From positions 69,089,949 through 69,153,948 of the forward strand of contig OY987298.1 of assembly GCA_963920635.1 (NCBI GenBank): a DNA stretch of 64,000 nucleotides, written 5' to 3'. Made by a program: the position numbers and the translations under genes. The notes below the pieces were generated by a model, which saw only the letters and a program-made list of their open reading frames with translations, was not told where the DNA came from and made no database searches. The stretch's first letter is position 1. Each line of letters begins with the position of its first letter. This DNA comes from Pseudeuparius sepicola. Taxonomy: Eukaryota; Arthropoda; Insecta; Coleoptera; Anthribidae. Shown piece after piece: positions 21,865 to 32,223 of this stretch.

Positions 21865-23120
21865 TATATTTGGTCCAGCTGTTTGACCTTGAAGCTTATT
21901 TTTGCATTTTTGATGCCCATTGTTTCGAAAATAAAACTTTTGCAGGTATGCTTTATATAGAAGAAAATATCACAAACGATGATGAACATTTTCCCTTAAA
22001 ATACAGCTGCATTTATTGAATGAAAATTCGGTTCAATTCTATGACGTATGTAACATACAAACTACAAAACAGTTTGAAGTTTTTTTAACTCAAAAACATA
22101 TTATGAGATATAACGTTTTCAAAAACTTTGAGTGTCCAATGCCAAATGTACCTAATATATATATTTTTGCCCTAGCATATATATTTTTGAAGGTTCACTT
22201 TGTCTATTTCTATTTATTAGAGAATTGTGTACATACCACATATGTAAGGGCCCTCCTACCTAAGCAGCAAACTCTGTAGTCATTTACATGTTGTAACACA
22301 ACCTGTTATCACTAAACAAGAGGTGTCACGGCTCACGGCTAATAATTATTTTTTACACTTATGTACCCATAGTTAATGAGATTTTTAAAGAGAAATACAC
22401 ATTCAATTTTAGCGGTTTTTAAGTCATTTTCAAACATATTTGGCGTTTGTTGGAAATATCTGGACCCGCTCTTTTTGTATGAAAATTAAAGTTAAACCCT
22501 TTCATTTTCATATTTTATAACTGGCTTTAATTTAACCCGTTCGTTTATGCACCTCAAATGGGATCTGGATGACTGACAGCTGGATGAAAACGAAAATCAC
22601 AGAACAGCAAGGTTGGGTTTTGAGTCACAAGCCACCGAACACAGAGGTTAGGTTCACAGTAGCTACATTCGAAGATTCACACAAAATGCACGTTTTGTTT
22701 TATTTTGCACTCGGCATTAACACACTTGTGTTTTAACTGTCCGGTGCAGTACAATTGGTGCGCATTCTCCCAATTTCAGTAGTAATCAATGTTTTGTTGT
22801 TTTTTTATCATAAAAGTATTTATATGCCTGTTTTTAATATGGACAAGCACCAGAAAATATTTTAAAGAGAAGGGCACAAAACATCCACAAAGGATTAGGT
22901 TAGGTGAGGATAGGATATCTTAGGTGTCGTTCGCTTTCTACATAATCACGTTTGACTTTAGCACATCTCCACTAAATGCTTTCAATGTTGGAAATTCTGT
23001 ACCATATTTAGGTGATCAGGACAGAAGCCAAACATGGTAAGTAATAAGAGATTCAGAACCATATGTTCTAAATGATGTGGAAGAGAAATCCGAAAACTAG
23101 CACAAGGCGACTTCCTTGCA
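21865..23120. other. No gene recognised
   Basis: Mixed AT-rich and more balanced sequence; the part around 22450-22990 is less AT-rich and non-repetitive within this window. No exon with good splice sites and a convincing frame was found. Short 'ttaggttagg' phrases near 22898 are too brief to mean telomeric repeats. Confidence 0.35.
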
Positions 23121-24252
23121 TCATGGCTTTTACGAAAACTGATATCGGTGTCTGAGGATCATTTTTTATGATAAACTTAATGGCGAAAACCGCAAATCGA
23201 TATCTGTCACCGTTCTTGAGTTACAGGGCGTTTTTCAAAAATGTGCGTTTTCGAAAAGTGGCCGTAACTTTTTTCGGGTTGAAAATTTTGTGTTTCTGTA
23301 AAAACATTCTTAAAGCACTTTTTTACGTAGAATCCAATGCTGCTACTACATTTTTTTTCTAGTCAATGGTTTAAGAGTTACGGATAAAAAATATTATTTT
23401 TTAAAAGGAACACCCTGTATATTTTTGCATTTTTTAATAGAGCAAAAAATTACCATTCCAAAAATATATGACACTTAATGATTTAGTTAAGTAGTTATCA
23501 ATTACTAATAGCTTTTATGATTTCATGTGTATAATTGGAAGCACGCCCTTTCAACAAGTAGGCTTTGGACGGTGAGACAATGAAACAACCGTGAAAAAAT
23601 GTTTATTGTTACCTACCTGTAAAACTTTCAGTTAGGCTGTTTAGGCAGGGTAAAGATTTTTCTATTTTTGTGTAATTTATAAACTTTATAACATACCTAC
23701 AATGAAATTTCAAAGTTATGAAAAATGGGATATGATAGTCTGTTTTATACAAAGCACTTTTTTACATACAATCCAATGCTCCTACTACATGCCAATGGTT
23801 TAAGAGAAAGAAAACAAAATTTTTTAAATGGAACACCTGTAACGTTTGAAAATTCTGCTACATTTAGAATCATTATTTTTATTTGAAGATAGGGTACTCA
23901 GCAACATCTATGGATCAGATATCTAGCCTATGGCATTTGCATTTTTAATAGAGAAAAAATTACCATTCCAAAAATATATACCTAACACTTAATGATTTAC
24001 TCAAGTAGTTATCAATTACTAATAGCTTTTATGATTTCATTTGTATAATTGGAAGTGCGTCCTTTCAACAAGTAGGCTTTGGGCAGTGAGAGAATGAAAC
24101 AGCCCTGGAAAAATGTTTGCTGTTACCTGTCAAATTTTCAGTTAAGCTATTTAGGCAGTGTAAAGATTTTTTATTTTTGTGCAATTTATAAACTTATGAC
24201 ATACCTACAATGAAATTTGAAAGTTATGAAAAATAGGATATGATAGTCTGTT

Positions 24253-24450
24253 TTATACAATCCGAGAAAAATGCCTATGTCTCTTTAACTCATACCTGTT
24301 CGGCCTATCCTTTTCAAAATGCCCACTATTAATCAAACTGTGTCGCAAACTTGCAAAAATGTCCTTGAAAGGATGTTTTTTCTCTGGATACCAACCGCTC
24401 GTAGTATAAATTGCTCGTTGCATCTGCATTTTCCCCAGATTGTATAAAAC
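24253..24450 (-). pseudogene. Transposase N-terminal HTH fragment (DUF4817-like)
   Basis: The minus-strand frame gives MQRAIYTTSGWYPEKKHPF, DIFASLRHSLINSGHFEKDR and PNRYELKRHRH. The pattern 'YPxxxHPsxxxFxxLxxxLxxtGxFxxxRPxR' is the N-terminal helix-turn-helix of DUF4817-type transposases common in insects. The reading frame upstream is cut by the hAT-type MITE at 24451; downstream it is lost at the palindrome junction. Only about 60 residues remain and no catalytic domain follows. Confidence 0.6.
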
Positions 24451-24921
24451 CTTAGACGAGGGAGGGGAGAGAGGACGCATAAGTAATCCGGCCAAGTTGA
24501 GTGTGCCCAGTTAGGCACTACCAGTGGTGTATCGCGTGGGACTGGTAAAGAATGAAAAATGCTTATAAAGCATTACTGTTGGTTTGTAAAGGAACCACAT
24601 TTTGACAAAGCAACAAAATTTTAGTTGTTTGAGGCGGTATACAAGTAATACAATGTCTTTTTTCCTTGAAGCTATTTTTCTAACTTTAAATATTTACCTA
24701 TGAAAGGTTATTTTGCAACCAAAAGCTGAACAAAACACCATTATGATGCCACAAAATAACAATGTCTTCAGTCTGTATGAGCACAAAATCACAAAAACTA
24801 AACCTGCTGTCACACAAGACGTTTGGAACCAAATTATGGAGTCGCATTGTTGAATTTGGGCACACTGTGCTATGGTCCGTATATATACATGTTACATGTC
24901 CTCTCCCCTCCCTCGTCTAAG
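24451..24921. mobile_element. hAT-type MITE with CTTAGACGAGG ends (471 bp)
   Basis: The terminal inverted repeats CTTAGACGAGGGAGGGGAG / CTCCCCTCCCTCGTCTAAG are flanked by an 8-bp direct duplication, tataaaac (24443-24450 and 24922-24929). No coding capacity. It interrupts the HTH fragment of the enclosing foldback element and is therefore younger. Confidence 0.85.
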
Positions 24922-25904
24922 TATAAAACCAACAACATAGTATATTATAGTTTATAAATTACACAAAAACAGAAAAATCTTTACACTGCCAAAACAGCTT
25001 AACTGACAATTTGACAGGTAACAGAAAACATTTTTTCACGGTTGTTTTATTGTCTCACCATCCAAAGCCTACTTCCAGTTATACCCATGAAATCATAAAA
25101 GCTACTAAAGTCTATCCAAGTTACAGCGGCAGTAGATATAAACAAAGTCACATGACCGCCTTGCGATCGATTACCAGGGTCGGACTAATATGAGATTCCA
25201 AGTGGCTTGTAATTCTGAACTAATTCTTTAAGAAGTTCTAAAATTTGTGTTTCTACCTTTCGTGGATCTTTATAAATTTGCTTAAATTAAGTAGCAAAAT
25301 AAATTTAGAGAATATACTGCTCGCGATCCGATCTAAAATATGCAGGAAACTCGACTGAGGGAAGAGCCGGCCCTGCATTCTGCTCGCCGCGTAAACACTT
25401 GACATTTTATGACTGCCAGACCAAAAAGAGAATAGGTCACGTGGAGGCCAATGTTTTGATCCACTGCCTCTGTAACTTGGATAGACTTTAGTAATAATTG
25501 ATAAACTACCTAAGTAAATCATAAAGTGTTATATATTTCTGGAATGGTAATTTTTGCTCTTTTAAAAAAAAGGTGTTCTATTTAAAAAAAATTCACCGGT
25601 AACTCTTAAACCATTAAATTAAAAAAAATGTAGTAGCAGCATTGGATTCTACGTAAAAAAGTGCTTTAGGAATGTTTATACATAAATGCAAAATTTTCAA
25701 CCTGAAAAAAGTTACAGCCACTTTTCCAAAATGCACATTTTCAAAAAATGCCCTGTAACTCAATAACGGTGACAGATATCGAATTGCGGTTTTCCCATTA
25801 AGTTTATCATAAAAAATGAGCCTCAGACATCGATATCATTTTTCGTCTATCTCCGTTAAAAATAGGAGTGTCCCTTTAAAGTGTCCAATTTGGCCCACGC
25901 TGTA

Positions 25905-26741
25905 CCCACGAGCAATACCTCTAGGGCTAGGGTGATGGGAAATTGCTAATTTCTCTAATTAGGTACCTAATATATTATTTTATTAAAAAATAAGTAAAAT
26001 TGCGATTTTTATGAAGTTTGGCAACATTTCAGACTTTAAATTAGGATGATGGATAGAACAATGAAAGCAGTAGTCTCAAAACTTTTGATTTTTTTTTTGT
26101 TTCAGAGAAAAACTGTAATTTTATTTTTATGAGTTTTTTTAAATAACTTCAAAGGCATATACTCTAGGGTTAAACCTTATCCTTGGTTAAAATGTTTGTA
26201 CGACAAAATAAATCACCCTGTATATTGTTGAAAAGCCTTTTCTGAGCACTTCAAGATAAGCTTATAAAATACTTCTATTTAAATAAACACAAAACACAAG
26301 TATAGTTGCCGCACTTAAGTGGAACACCCTATATAATTTTCACCATAATGGTTAAAAAGTACACATTTCTATCTACAGTTTTTTTATTTGACATTTTTTT
26401 CTAGGTCAAAAACTAAAAAAGTTAACAGGTGGAAAAATAACTTTGAACAATCTGTACAAATTACAGCATGAATGTAAATAATTTTTGTGTCATTTTGACC
26501 ACTTGATTCCCAAGCACACTAGCAAAAATCAATACATTCTATTAAAAGATGCAAAAATCCAATATGGCGAAGTCTTCCTAAAAAGTGACCTAATAATTGT
26601 TAAGAAAGAAAACAGCTAGCCCACTTTTCTTTTCATCAAGTTACTCCTCAGCACCAGATTTCTCAACTTTGCCCTTATTTCATTGTTTAAATTTTAAGTT
26701 ATCCGAAACTTCCATGTTTAGGCTCGAATTAGGGCACCCTA
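25905..26741. other. No gene seen; decayed element ends
   Basis: AT-rich, with 'caccctgtatatt' near 26214 and 'aacaccctatata' near 26322 that look like single decayed termini of the CAGGGTG class. No coding signal. Confidence 0.35.
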
Positions 26742-27469
26742 TACAGGGTGGCCCACCACGAACTGCATCGATCTATATATATTATGGAAAACTAAAAGTA
26801 GGAAAATTCTGAAAATTTGGCACCTCACCAATGTCGATGGGCGCTGCTCAACTAAAATATTTTGGTGAATCTGGCACTTCCGGTTATACCGGAAGTCGAT
26901 ATCAACTTTCAAATCGAACACCCTATATATTATTGCTTTTTTGGATTCTGGGCATCATTTTGGAACAAAAACATGCAACATGTCCTATGTCTAAATCCAA
27001 CCGTTTTTGAGATATTTGCATTTTTCCGAAAAAAATTACAGGTGCAGACCTAAAGTCAATTAGCAATTTATACGAGGAAACCGCGAAATTTCAAAACGAA
27101 TTTTTGGTATCGTGTAACAGAAGCCCTGACCTAGTGATCTATGCTGAGAAATAAATCCGTTCTTATACAGGGTGTTCACAAAATATGAAAAAAAAAACAT
27201 TCAAAATATGCTTAAATCTCGAAATTTTCAAATGGAAACCCCTATTTTTTTTAATGCGATCTTATTCACCACTAAAAATGATGACAACTTTGTATAAGGT
27301 TTGCTATACCTAAATGCAGTAATTTTCGATTAATTTACGAAAAACCCACTTTTCGACTTTTCGCCCATAAAATGCGGGGTTTGCGTAACGCTTGGAAAAT
27401 CATATTAGCCGTGGACGTTGAAAAGTCAATCGCGGCTGAGGAAATGTCACTTGGTTTATAAATTATTGT

Positions 27470-27996
27470 AAAATAAGGGGACCCAGCATTTCACAGTCTA
27501 TCACATAGAAAAAGTGAAGCCTTAAGGGGAAGTTTGTTTTCTGTAGACTCCAAGGAGACCACAAGGGGGCTGGCACGGGGCTGGTACAAGGTTATGTTAT
27601 ATGTCAGTGTGTCCAACTGCCATCAGGTTTTATGTGATAAGATAGTGCCATAGATTCTAAAGGAGGCAAAAATTTCCCATCATAATTCACAATTTTTAAG
27701 TTTTCTAACTTCCAGATACTTAGATGTGACAATTAAAGAATTTCAACTATACAATAAATTTGTTTCATTTGACAGTTGCCATATTCTGTATTTGTAGACA
27801 CAACATTGTCAAGTCTAATTTTTAGAAATCATGGAAACCATCATTAATTTTTACTAACAATCAAAGTACCTGTTTTATTCATAGATTCTCCAATAAAATG
27901 GCATACTTGGCATCACTGATACCATTAGAATGAGGAAAGAATAGGCCTCACTTTGGAAAGTATAATGCTGGGTCCCCTTACTTTAAAGAGTCCCTG
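27470..27996. mobile_element. Short copy of the CAGGGACCC family (left end trimmed)
   Basis: Left 'aaaataaggggacccagcat' and right 'atgctgggtccccttacttt...tccctg' match the ends of the large element at 30964-38250, whose full terminus is CAGGGACCCTTTAAAATAAG. The first 15 bases or so of the left end are missing. The right flank attgtcaa and the left remnant attgt, compared with the uninterrupted opposite palindrome arm, fit an 8-bp target duplication. It is a deletion derivative without the exons found in the large copy. Confidence 0.75.
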
Positions 27997-28015
27997 ATTG
28001 TCAATAATAATGCGG

Positions 28016-28209
28016 GCGCGCGTAAATTACACAAAGGAAGATTATTTAAATTTGTTTATTATCTACGGAGAATGCAACTAAGTAATATCAAGAACGTGCG
28101 ATACATTTTGGGCTCGCTATCCACAAAAAACAAACCATCGCCAAACACATTTAAAAAAATAATACAAAATTTTAAACAGTATGGATGTGTCAGAGAAAAA
28201 TCAACGTGA
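28016..28209 (+). pseudogene. Transposase HTH fragment, plus-strand arm
   Basis: This is the mirror copy of 28201-28401: the plus-strand reading gives PSPNTFKKIIQNFKQYGCV, with slightly damaged upstream codons. It ends at the palindrome centre. It is the N-terminal HTH of a DUF4817-type transposase and is not followed by a catalytic domain. Confidence 0.6.
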
Positions 28210-28401
28210 TTTTTCTCTGACACATCCATACTGTTTAAAATTTTGTATTATTTTTTTAAATGTGTTTGGCGATGGTTTTGTTTTTTGTGGATAGCGAGCC
28301 CCAAATGTATCGCTCGTTCTTGATATTACTTTGTTGCATTCTCCGTAGATAATAAACAAATTTAAATAATCTTCGTTTGTGTAATTTAAGCGCGCCAGCA
28401 T
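28201..28401 (-). pseudogene. Transposase HTH fragment, minus-strand arm
   Basis: The 66-codon frame includes NYTNEDYLNLFIIYGECNKV, FGARYPQKTKPSPNTF and FKKIIQNFKQYGCVREKSR. The order 'ytneEyxxmxxxYGecxxn...YPxRxxPsxxtFxxixxxxxxyG' is the N-terminal helix-turn-helix domain of DUF4817-type transposases. The frame ends at the palindrome centre, so the protein is cut after the HTH and the DDE domain is absent. It has an ATG and no stops until the junction, so this arm is the better preserved copy. Confidence 0.7.
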
Positions 28402-29324
28402 TATTTGTTGACAATAATTTATAAACCAAGTGACATTTCCTCAGCCGCGATTGTCTTTTCAACGTCCACGGCTAATATGATTTTCCAAGCGTTTTATGGG
28501 TGCATTTTATAGGCGAAAAGTGGGTTTTTTGTAAATTAATCGAAAATTACTGTATTTAGGTATAGGAAACCTTACACAAAGTTGTCATCATTTTTTGTGG
28601 TGAATAAGATCGCATTTAAACAAATGGGGGTTTCCATTTGAAAATTTCGAGATTTAAGCACATTTTGAATGTAACCTTTATTCATATTTTGTGAACACCC
28701 TGTATAAGAACGGATTTATTTCTCAGCAGAGATCACTAGGTCAGGGCTTCTGTTACACGATGCCAAAAATTCGTTTTGAAATATCACGGTTTCCTCGTAT
28801 AAATTTCTAATTGACTTTAGGTCTGCATCTGTAATTTTTTTCGGAAAAATGCAAATATCTCAAAAACGGTTGGATTTAGACATAGGACATGTTGCATGTT
28901 TTTGTTCCAAAATGATGCCTAGAATCCAAAAATGCAATAATATACATGGTGTTCCATTTGAGATAACAAAGTTGATATTGACTTCCGGTATAACCGGAAG
29001 TGGCAGATTCACCAAAATATTTTAGTTGAGCAGCGCCCACCGGCATTGACGAGGTGCCAAATTTTCAAAATTTTCCTACTTTTAGTTTTCCATATATAGA
29101 TCGATGCAGTTCGTGGTGGGCCATCCTGTATATAGGGTGAACCAGGCAGATTCTACGTCACAAATTGACAAGAAAAGTTCATATTGGCATGTGTCCGAAA
29201 ACGCTTCGTTTTCGAGATACGATATGTTGAAAGGTAACAAAAATATACATTATTTTAAATTGCAGTAAAACAGCTTGTGATTTTCTTAAAATTTTATACA
29301 AAACTCTTGGTTTTTGTTTTATAC

Positions 29325-29866
29325 AAAGATATACTACTGAAAACAGCAACTACAAGATATACTGGGATCATACAGTTATGACAGATCAACGAGTGGCCCA
29401 CAACAGGCCGGACCTTATAATAGTTGATACATTCTAGGAAGACAACTCTGATTGATGTGGCCATCCCAAACAACATGCGTGTGAAGCAGGCGGAGAAGAT
29501 CACCAAGTACAGAGACTTAGAAGAATGAATTAAAAGGCAATGGGAAATGGAGAACATTCAGATGGTTCCAATCATCATGTCAACAAATGGTGTAATACCA
29601 AAAAGTTTGCTGAGAAACATCAAAGAGCTGGGTCTAACTTATAATCTTTACAGGTCCATGCAGAAAGCGGTACTACTTGCGACAGCCCGAACCGTCAGGA
29701 AATTCATGGGGAATGCAGGAACGTCCAACAACATCCATGTCACCTAAGGCCCGATAACGTGGAAAGGGTCTCGTCTAAGCCAGATCCTTATGGTATCCGG
29801 GATACCCGGGATCTGAGTGAATGTTCCCCGTAGAAGGAGTGCCTTTTGGCTAAGTCGCTATAATAA
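29325..29866 (+). mobile_element. LINE C-terminal fragment (R4/Dong-like)
   Basis: With one frameshift near 29440 this reads HNRPDLIIVD, then TTLIDVAIPNNMRVKQAEKI, TKYRDLEE, QMVPIIMSTNGVIPKSLLRN, IKELGL and MQKAVLLATARTVRKFMGN. This is the C-terminal part of a LINE polyprotein with an RPD...D nuclease-like signature. That signature and the (TAA)n tail at 29858-29866 suggest an R4/Dong-type element, which is known to favour TAA repeats; the clade is inferred. RT is absent. It abuts the 3' end of an opposite-strand LINE at the shared TAA run. Confidence 0.6.
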
Positions 29867-29867
29867 T

Positions 29868-30778
29868 AATAAAGTGCCTTTATTTGCATATACAATACAA
29901 CAAAAAGCTGAGGCAAAGTCTAGCTAAAGCTACGCCACTTGACCTCATACACATAATTTATTGACACAGTTAAAATGCGATTAGATATAAAAAAATTAAA
30001 ATAAGTAAATAACAAGAAATACATTTGAATACACGGCTAAGAATACGTCACTACAATTAGGTACATTAACAAGTAAATAAAATTCAAAAACATAAACACA
30101 TACAATAACAACAAAAAAAGAAGCAAAAGATAAAAAAAATCACACTGATCAAGACTGACTAGACAACAATATGTGCTTATAATTTCTTTTTAAATATTGT
30201 AAAGAATGTGATATTATTTCTCCAGTTACATTATAAATATTGAGAGAGTTGTAAGTGAACGAATGCTGAAACATGGACGGACGATATCTTGGCAATGCTA
30301 AAGAATTATGAAATCATATATTTAGTTCTAAAGGAAAGCTTTAGTTCTAAAGGAAAGCTTACTTTTGAGATAAAATGGAGCCTCTGTTAGAAGAATCCGT
30401 AATACTGTGGATGAAAGATGGTATTTAAAAGGATTTTCCATTTTAAGCCAACAAAGCAGTTTTATTTTGGGAGACTCGGCCGTATTTATGTAAACGATAT
30501 AGAAAGGGGCAACAGTACTTTTGAATTTTTTGTAAGCGATATTTCGTTGTATGATCTAAACAGAACAACAACTTCAAAACAAGATATGACTTCTTCGCAA
30601 GCAGCGCTACATGTTCTCAAATCTCAACCTGCAATAAAAAATTATTCCAAGATTTTTAACAGATTTGACAGTTCTAAGAGGCTCATTGTTTATTACAATA
30701 TTTATATTTGATTCACAAATATTAGTATCATATTGACTCTGGCAGAAGAATATTACATTACACTTGTTTAAGTTAAGT
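29868..30778 (-). mobile_element. LINE, 3' part (split; 5' part at 38421-39990)
   Basis: On the minus strand this continues the reverse transcriptase of 38421-39990. From high to low coordinates it shows the LNLNKCNVIF-like lysine/asparagine motif near 30775, then NNEPLRTVKSVKNLGIIFDC and several frameshifts through the thumb region. The tail SLALPRYRPSMFQHSFTY follows near 30250-30300, then a 3' untranslated region ending at the TAA run at 29868. The CR1/Jockey-type order is clear. The gap between the halves is a TTAA-flanked insertion. Confidence 0.75.
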
Positions 30779-31239
30779 TTAAGAGGGGGTTGCCGACAGC
30801 GAAAGTGACGTTAGATTTCGTATTTTTTTTAAGTTGTTTGGCTTTAAATGTAATAACATTTTACCTTGCAAAAATTTAGTATGAACAACTCTGTCTTGAT
30901 TTTAATCATGAGATCTTACAAGCACTGTTTTGTTTTATAGGTTATGAAAACCTTGGGAAAAATCAGGGACCCTTTAAAATAAGGGGACCCAGCATTATAC
31001 TTTCCAAAGTGAGGCCGTTTCTTTCCCCATTCTAATGGTCTCATTGGTGCCAACTATGCCATTTTATTGGAGAATCTAAGAAAATAACAGGTACTTTCAT
31101 TGTTAGTAAAAATTAATAATGGTTTCCATGAATTAGACTTGACAATGTGGTGTCTACAAACACGGAATATGGCAAATGCCAAATAAATCAAAAATTATTT
31201 TATAATTTACATTGATTTCCAGCGAATTTAAGTAGAAAT

Positions 31240-31304
31240 ATGGTAAATCAGTGCAGATTATGCAAAAAGCTTAATTATAAGCACCCCCACTTAACTTTCC
31301 ACAG
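31240..31304 (+). CDS. Candidate first exon, THAP-like zinc-binding start
   Basis: ATG at 31240 opens a 65-nt frame, MVNQCRLCKKLNYKHPHLTF then H, ending in ag|gtaaga, a strong donor. The C-x2-C near the start and the TFHR ending resemble the first exon of THAP domains ('C-x2-4-C...FHxFP'). It ends in phase 2, which is compatible with the exons at 31744 and 36882, both of which begin with the single base that completes an arginine codon. The second half of a THAP domain (AVPTF-type box, C-x2-H) was not found. Whether it is a transposase relic or a captured gene is open. Confidence 0.4.
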
Positions 31305-31743
31305 GTAAGAACCAATGTAGTTCTAGAGTACAGGTTACAACAATTTTCAGTGGCGTGTTTCTAGTCAGCAAAGTAGGTACGTTTAATCAGGCCGTAAAAT
31401 AAAGTTTATACTTATTTACAATTTGTCGCTAATGCGACAGGTTCCTCAATCCATTTGTAATATGTATAATTGAACTTTCTTCCCTTGTTGAAATGCATCT
31501 ACCCAAAGAACTTTCACAGATTTCGGGATGGACTAACAAGATTATGATAATAGTTCTAATAATTTATTTATAATTTATTTGCCTCCCAAGGGTACCTACC
31601 TCAGAAACTTAAAATAAACTCGTATGATAAAGTCTTTCAAAAACTTTGTAGAATGCTGTAGGTAATAAAGTGAAGACCTGACTGAAGCTACCTGCTTAAT
31701 AATTTAAAATTTATGAAATACCATACTACACTACTACTTTCAG

Positions 31744-31857
31744 AGTTAAGTCACCATTGGGACAAAAGAACTTGCTTTCGATTATCTCTGAGTTTCTGGA
31801 AATTGAGAAACTCAAAAATGATTCGAATGCATATGTTGCTGAGTCCACAAGAAGAAG
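31744..31857 (+). CDS. Candidate internal exon A (left of copia)
   Basis: A 114-nt open segment between acceptor ctactactttcag and donor ag|gtaaat. It encodes VKSPLGQKNLLSIISEFLEI, then EKLKNDSNAYVAESTRRR. The length is a multiple of three and both ends are phase 2, so it can be included or skipped without changing frame. The first 20 codons and the acceptor are duplicated almost exactly in exon B (36882-36977). No family recognised. Confidence 0.45.
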
Positions 31858-31907
31858 GTAAATCATTTCCAGAATTAAGAAAATAAATTGAACGACACAT
31901 TTATAAA

Positions 31908-32132
31908 TGTTGGGATTACAAAAATAAAGTCAATCTCTGAACCAAAAATATTAAACAATGACGCAATGCTGTGTAAGCGATACCTCAGGGACAGGGCCTC
32001 TTGAAGGCGTATATGTATTTCTATAACATAGTAGGTTTCACTTCTTAGTCAACTCTCTGTAAGAGAACTTACTTAAAATTAAAACTGCGTGCTCTGATTT
32101 CTGGGTATTATTTCAATCCCTTAACCCCAACA
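31908..32132 (+). repeat. copia 5' LTR
   Basis: A 225-bp repeat, TGTTGGG...CCCCAACA. No difference from the 3' LTR was seen on reading through both. It should contain the promoter and the start of transcription, but no clear TATA box could be assigned. Followed at once by the primer binding site. Confidence 0.92.
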
Positions 32133-32146
32133 GGTTATGGGCCCAG
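32133..32146 (+). promoter_or_regulatory. Primer binding site, tRNA-iMet anticodon-arm type
   Basis: ggttatgggcccag directly abuts the 5' LTR and is complementary to the anticodon stem-loop of initiator tRNA-Met (CTGGGCCCATAACC). Copia-type elements are known to prime from a cleaved 5' half of this tRNA rather than its 3' end. Confidence 0.8.
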
Positions 32147-32223
32147 GTCACGAGTTTAGTTTTGTTATTGTTTTTGTGTGAACGTTAAGTGCGAGTTTAA
32201 GTGCAAAAACAAAAGAAATCAAA

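Larger units (their letters stand above)
23128..25902. mobile_element. Large concentric foldback element with a transposase HTH fragment
   Basis: 23128-23425 and 25500-25860 are inverted copies (ctgatatcggtgtctgagg, gtagaatccaatgctgctac and complements). The right end continues to ...CCAATTTGGCCCACGCTG with TA; the left terminal 70 bp or so is missing. Inner segments ('atgatttcatgtgtataatt', 'caagtaggctttgg', 'gtaatttataaac') occur as two direct copies about 500 bp apart (23510-23760, 24000-24260) and once inverted (24940-25110). A hAT-type MITE sits at 24451-24921. The right terminus is the same family as the ends at 52759 and 59948. Confidence 0.65.
26744..29128. mobile_element. Concentric foldback element with two head-to-head HTH copies
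   Basis: The outer ends CAGGGTGGCCCACCACGAAC / ...GTGGGCCATCCTG lie between TA dinucleotides. Outer arms (26744-27166, 28703-29128) are about 420 bp and nearly identical. They enclose an inner pair, 27167-28702, with CAGGGTGTTCAC / GTGAACACCCTG ends. The inner arms meet at about 28205 with almost no spacer ('gagaaaaatcaacgtgattt'). Both arms carry the same HTH coding segment in opposite orientations. An element with CCCAGCAT-type inner ends (27470-27996) is inserted only in the left inner arm. Confidence 0.8.

Noticed and set aside
22895..22925. Short TTAGG-like words resembling the insect telomere repeat
   Set aside because: Only two imperfect units; far too short to be telomeric sequence.
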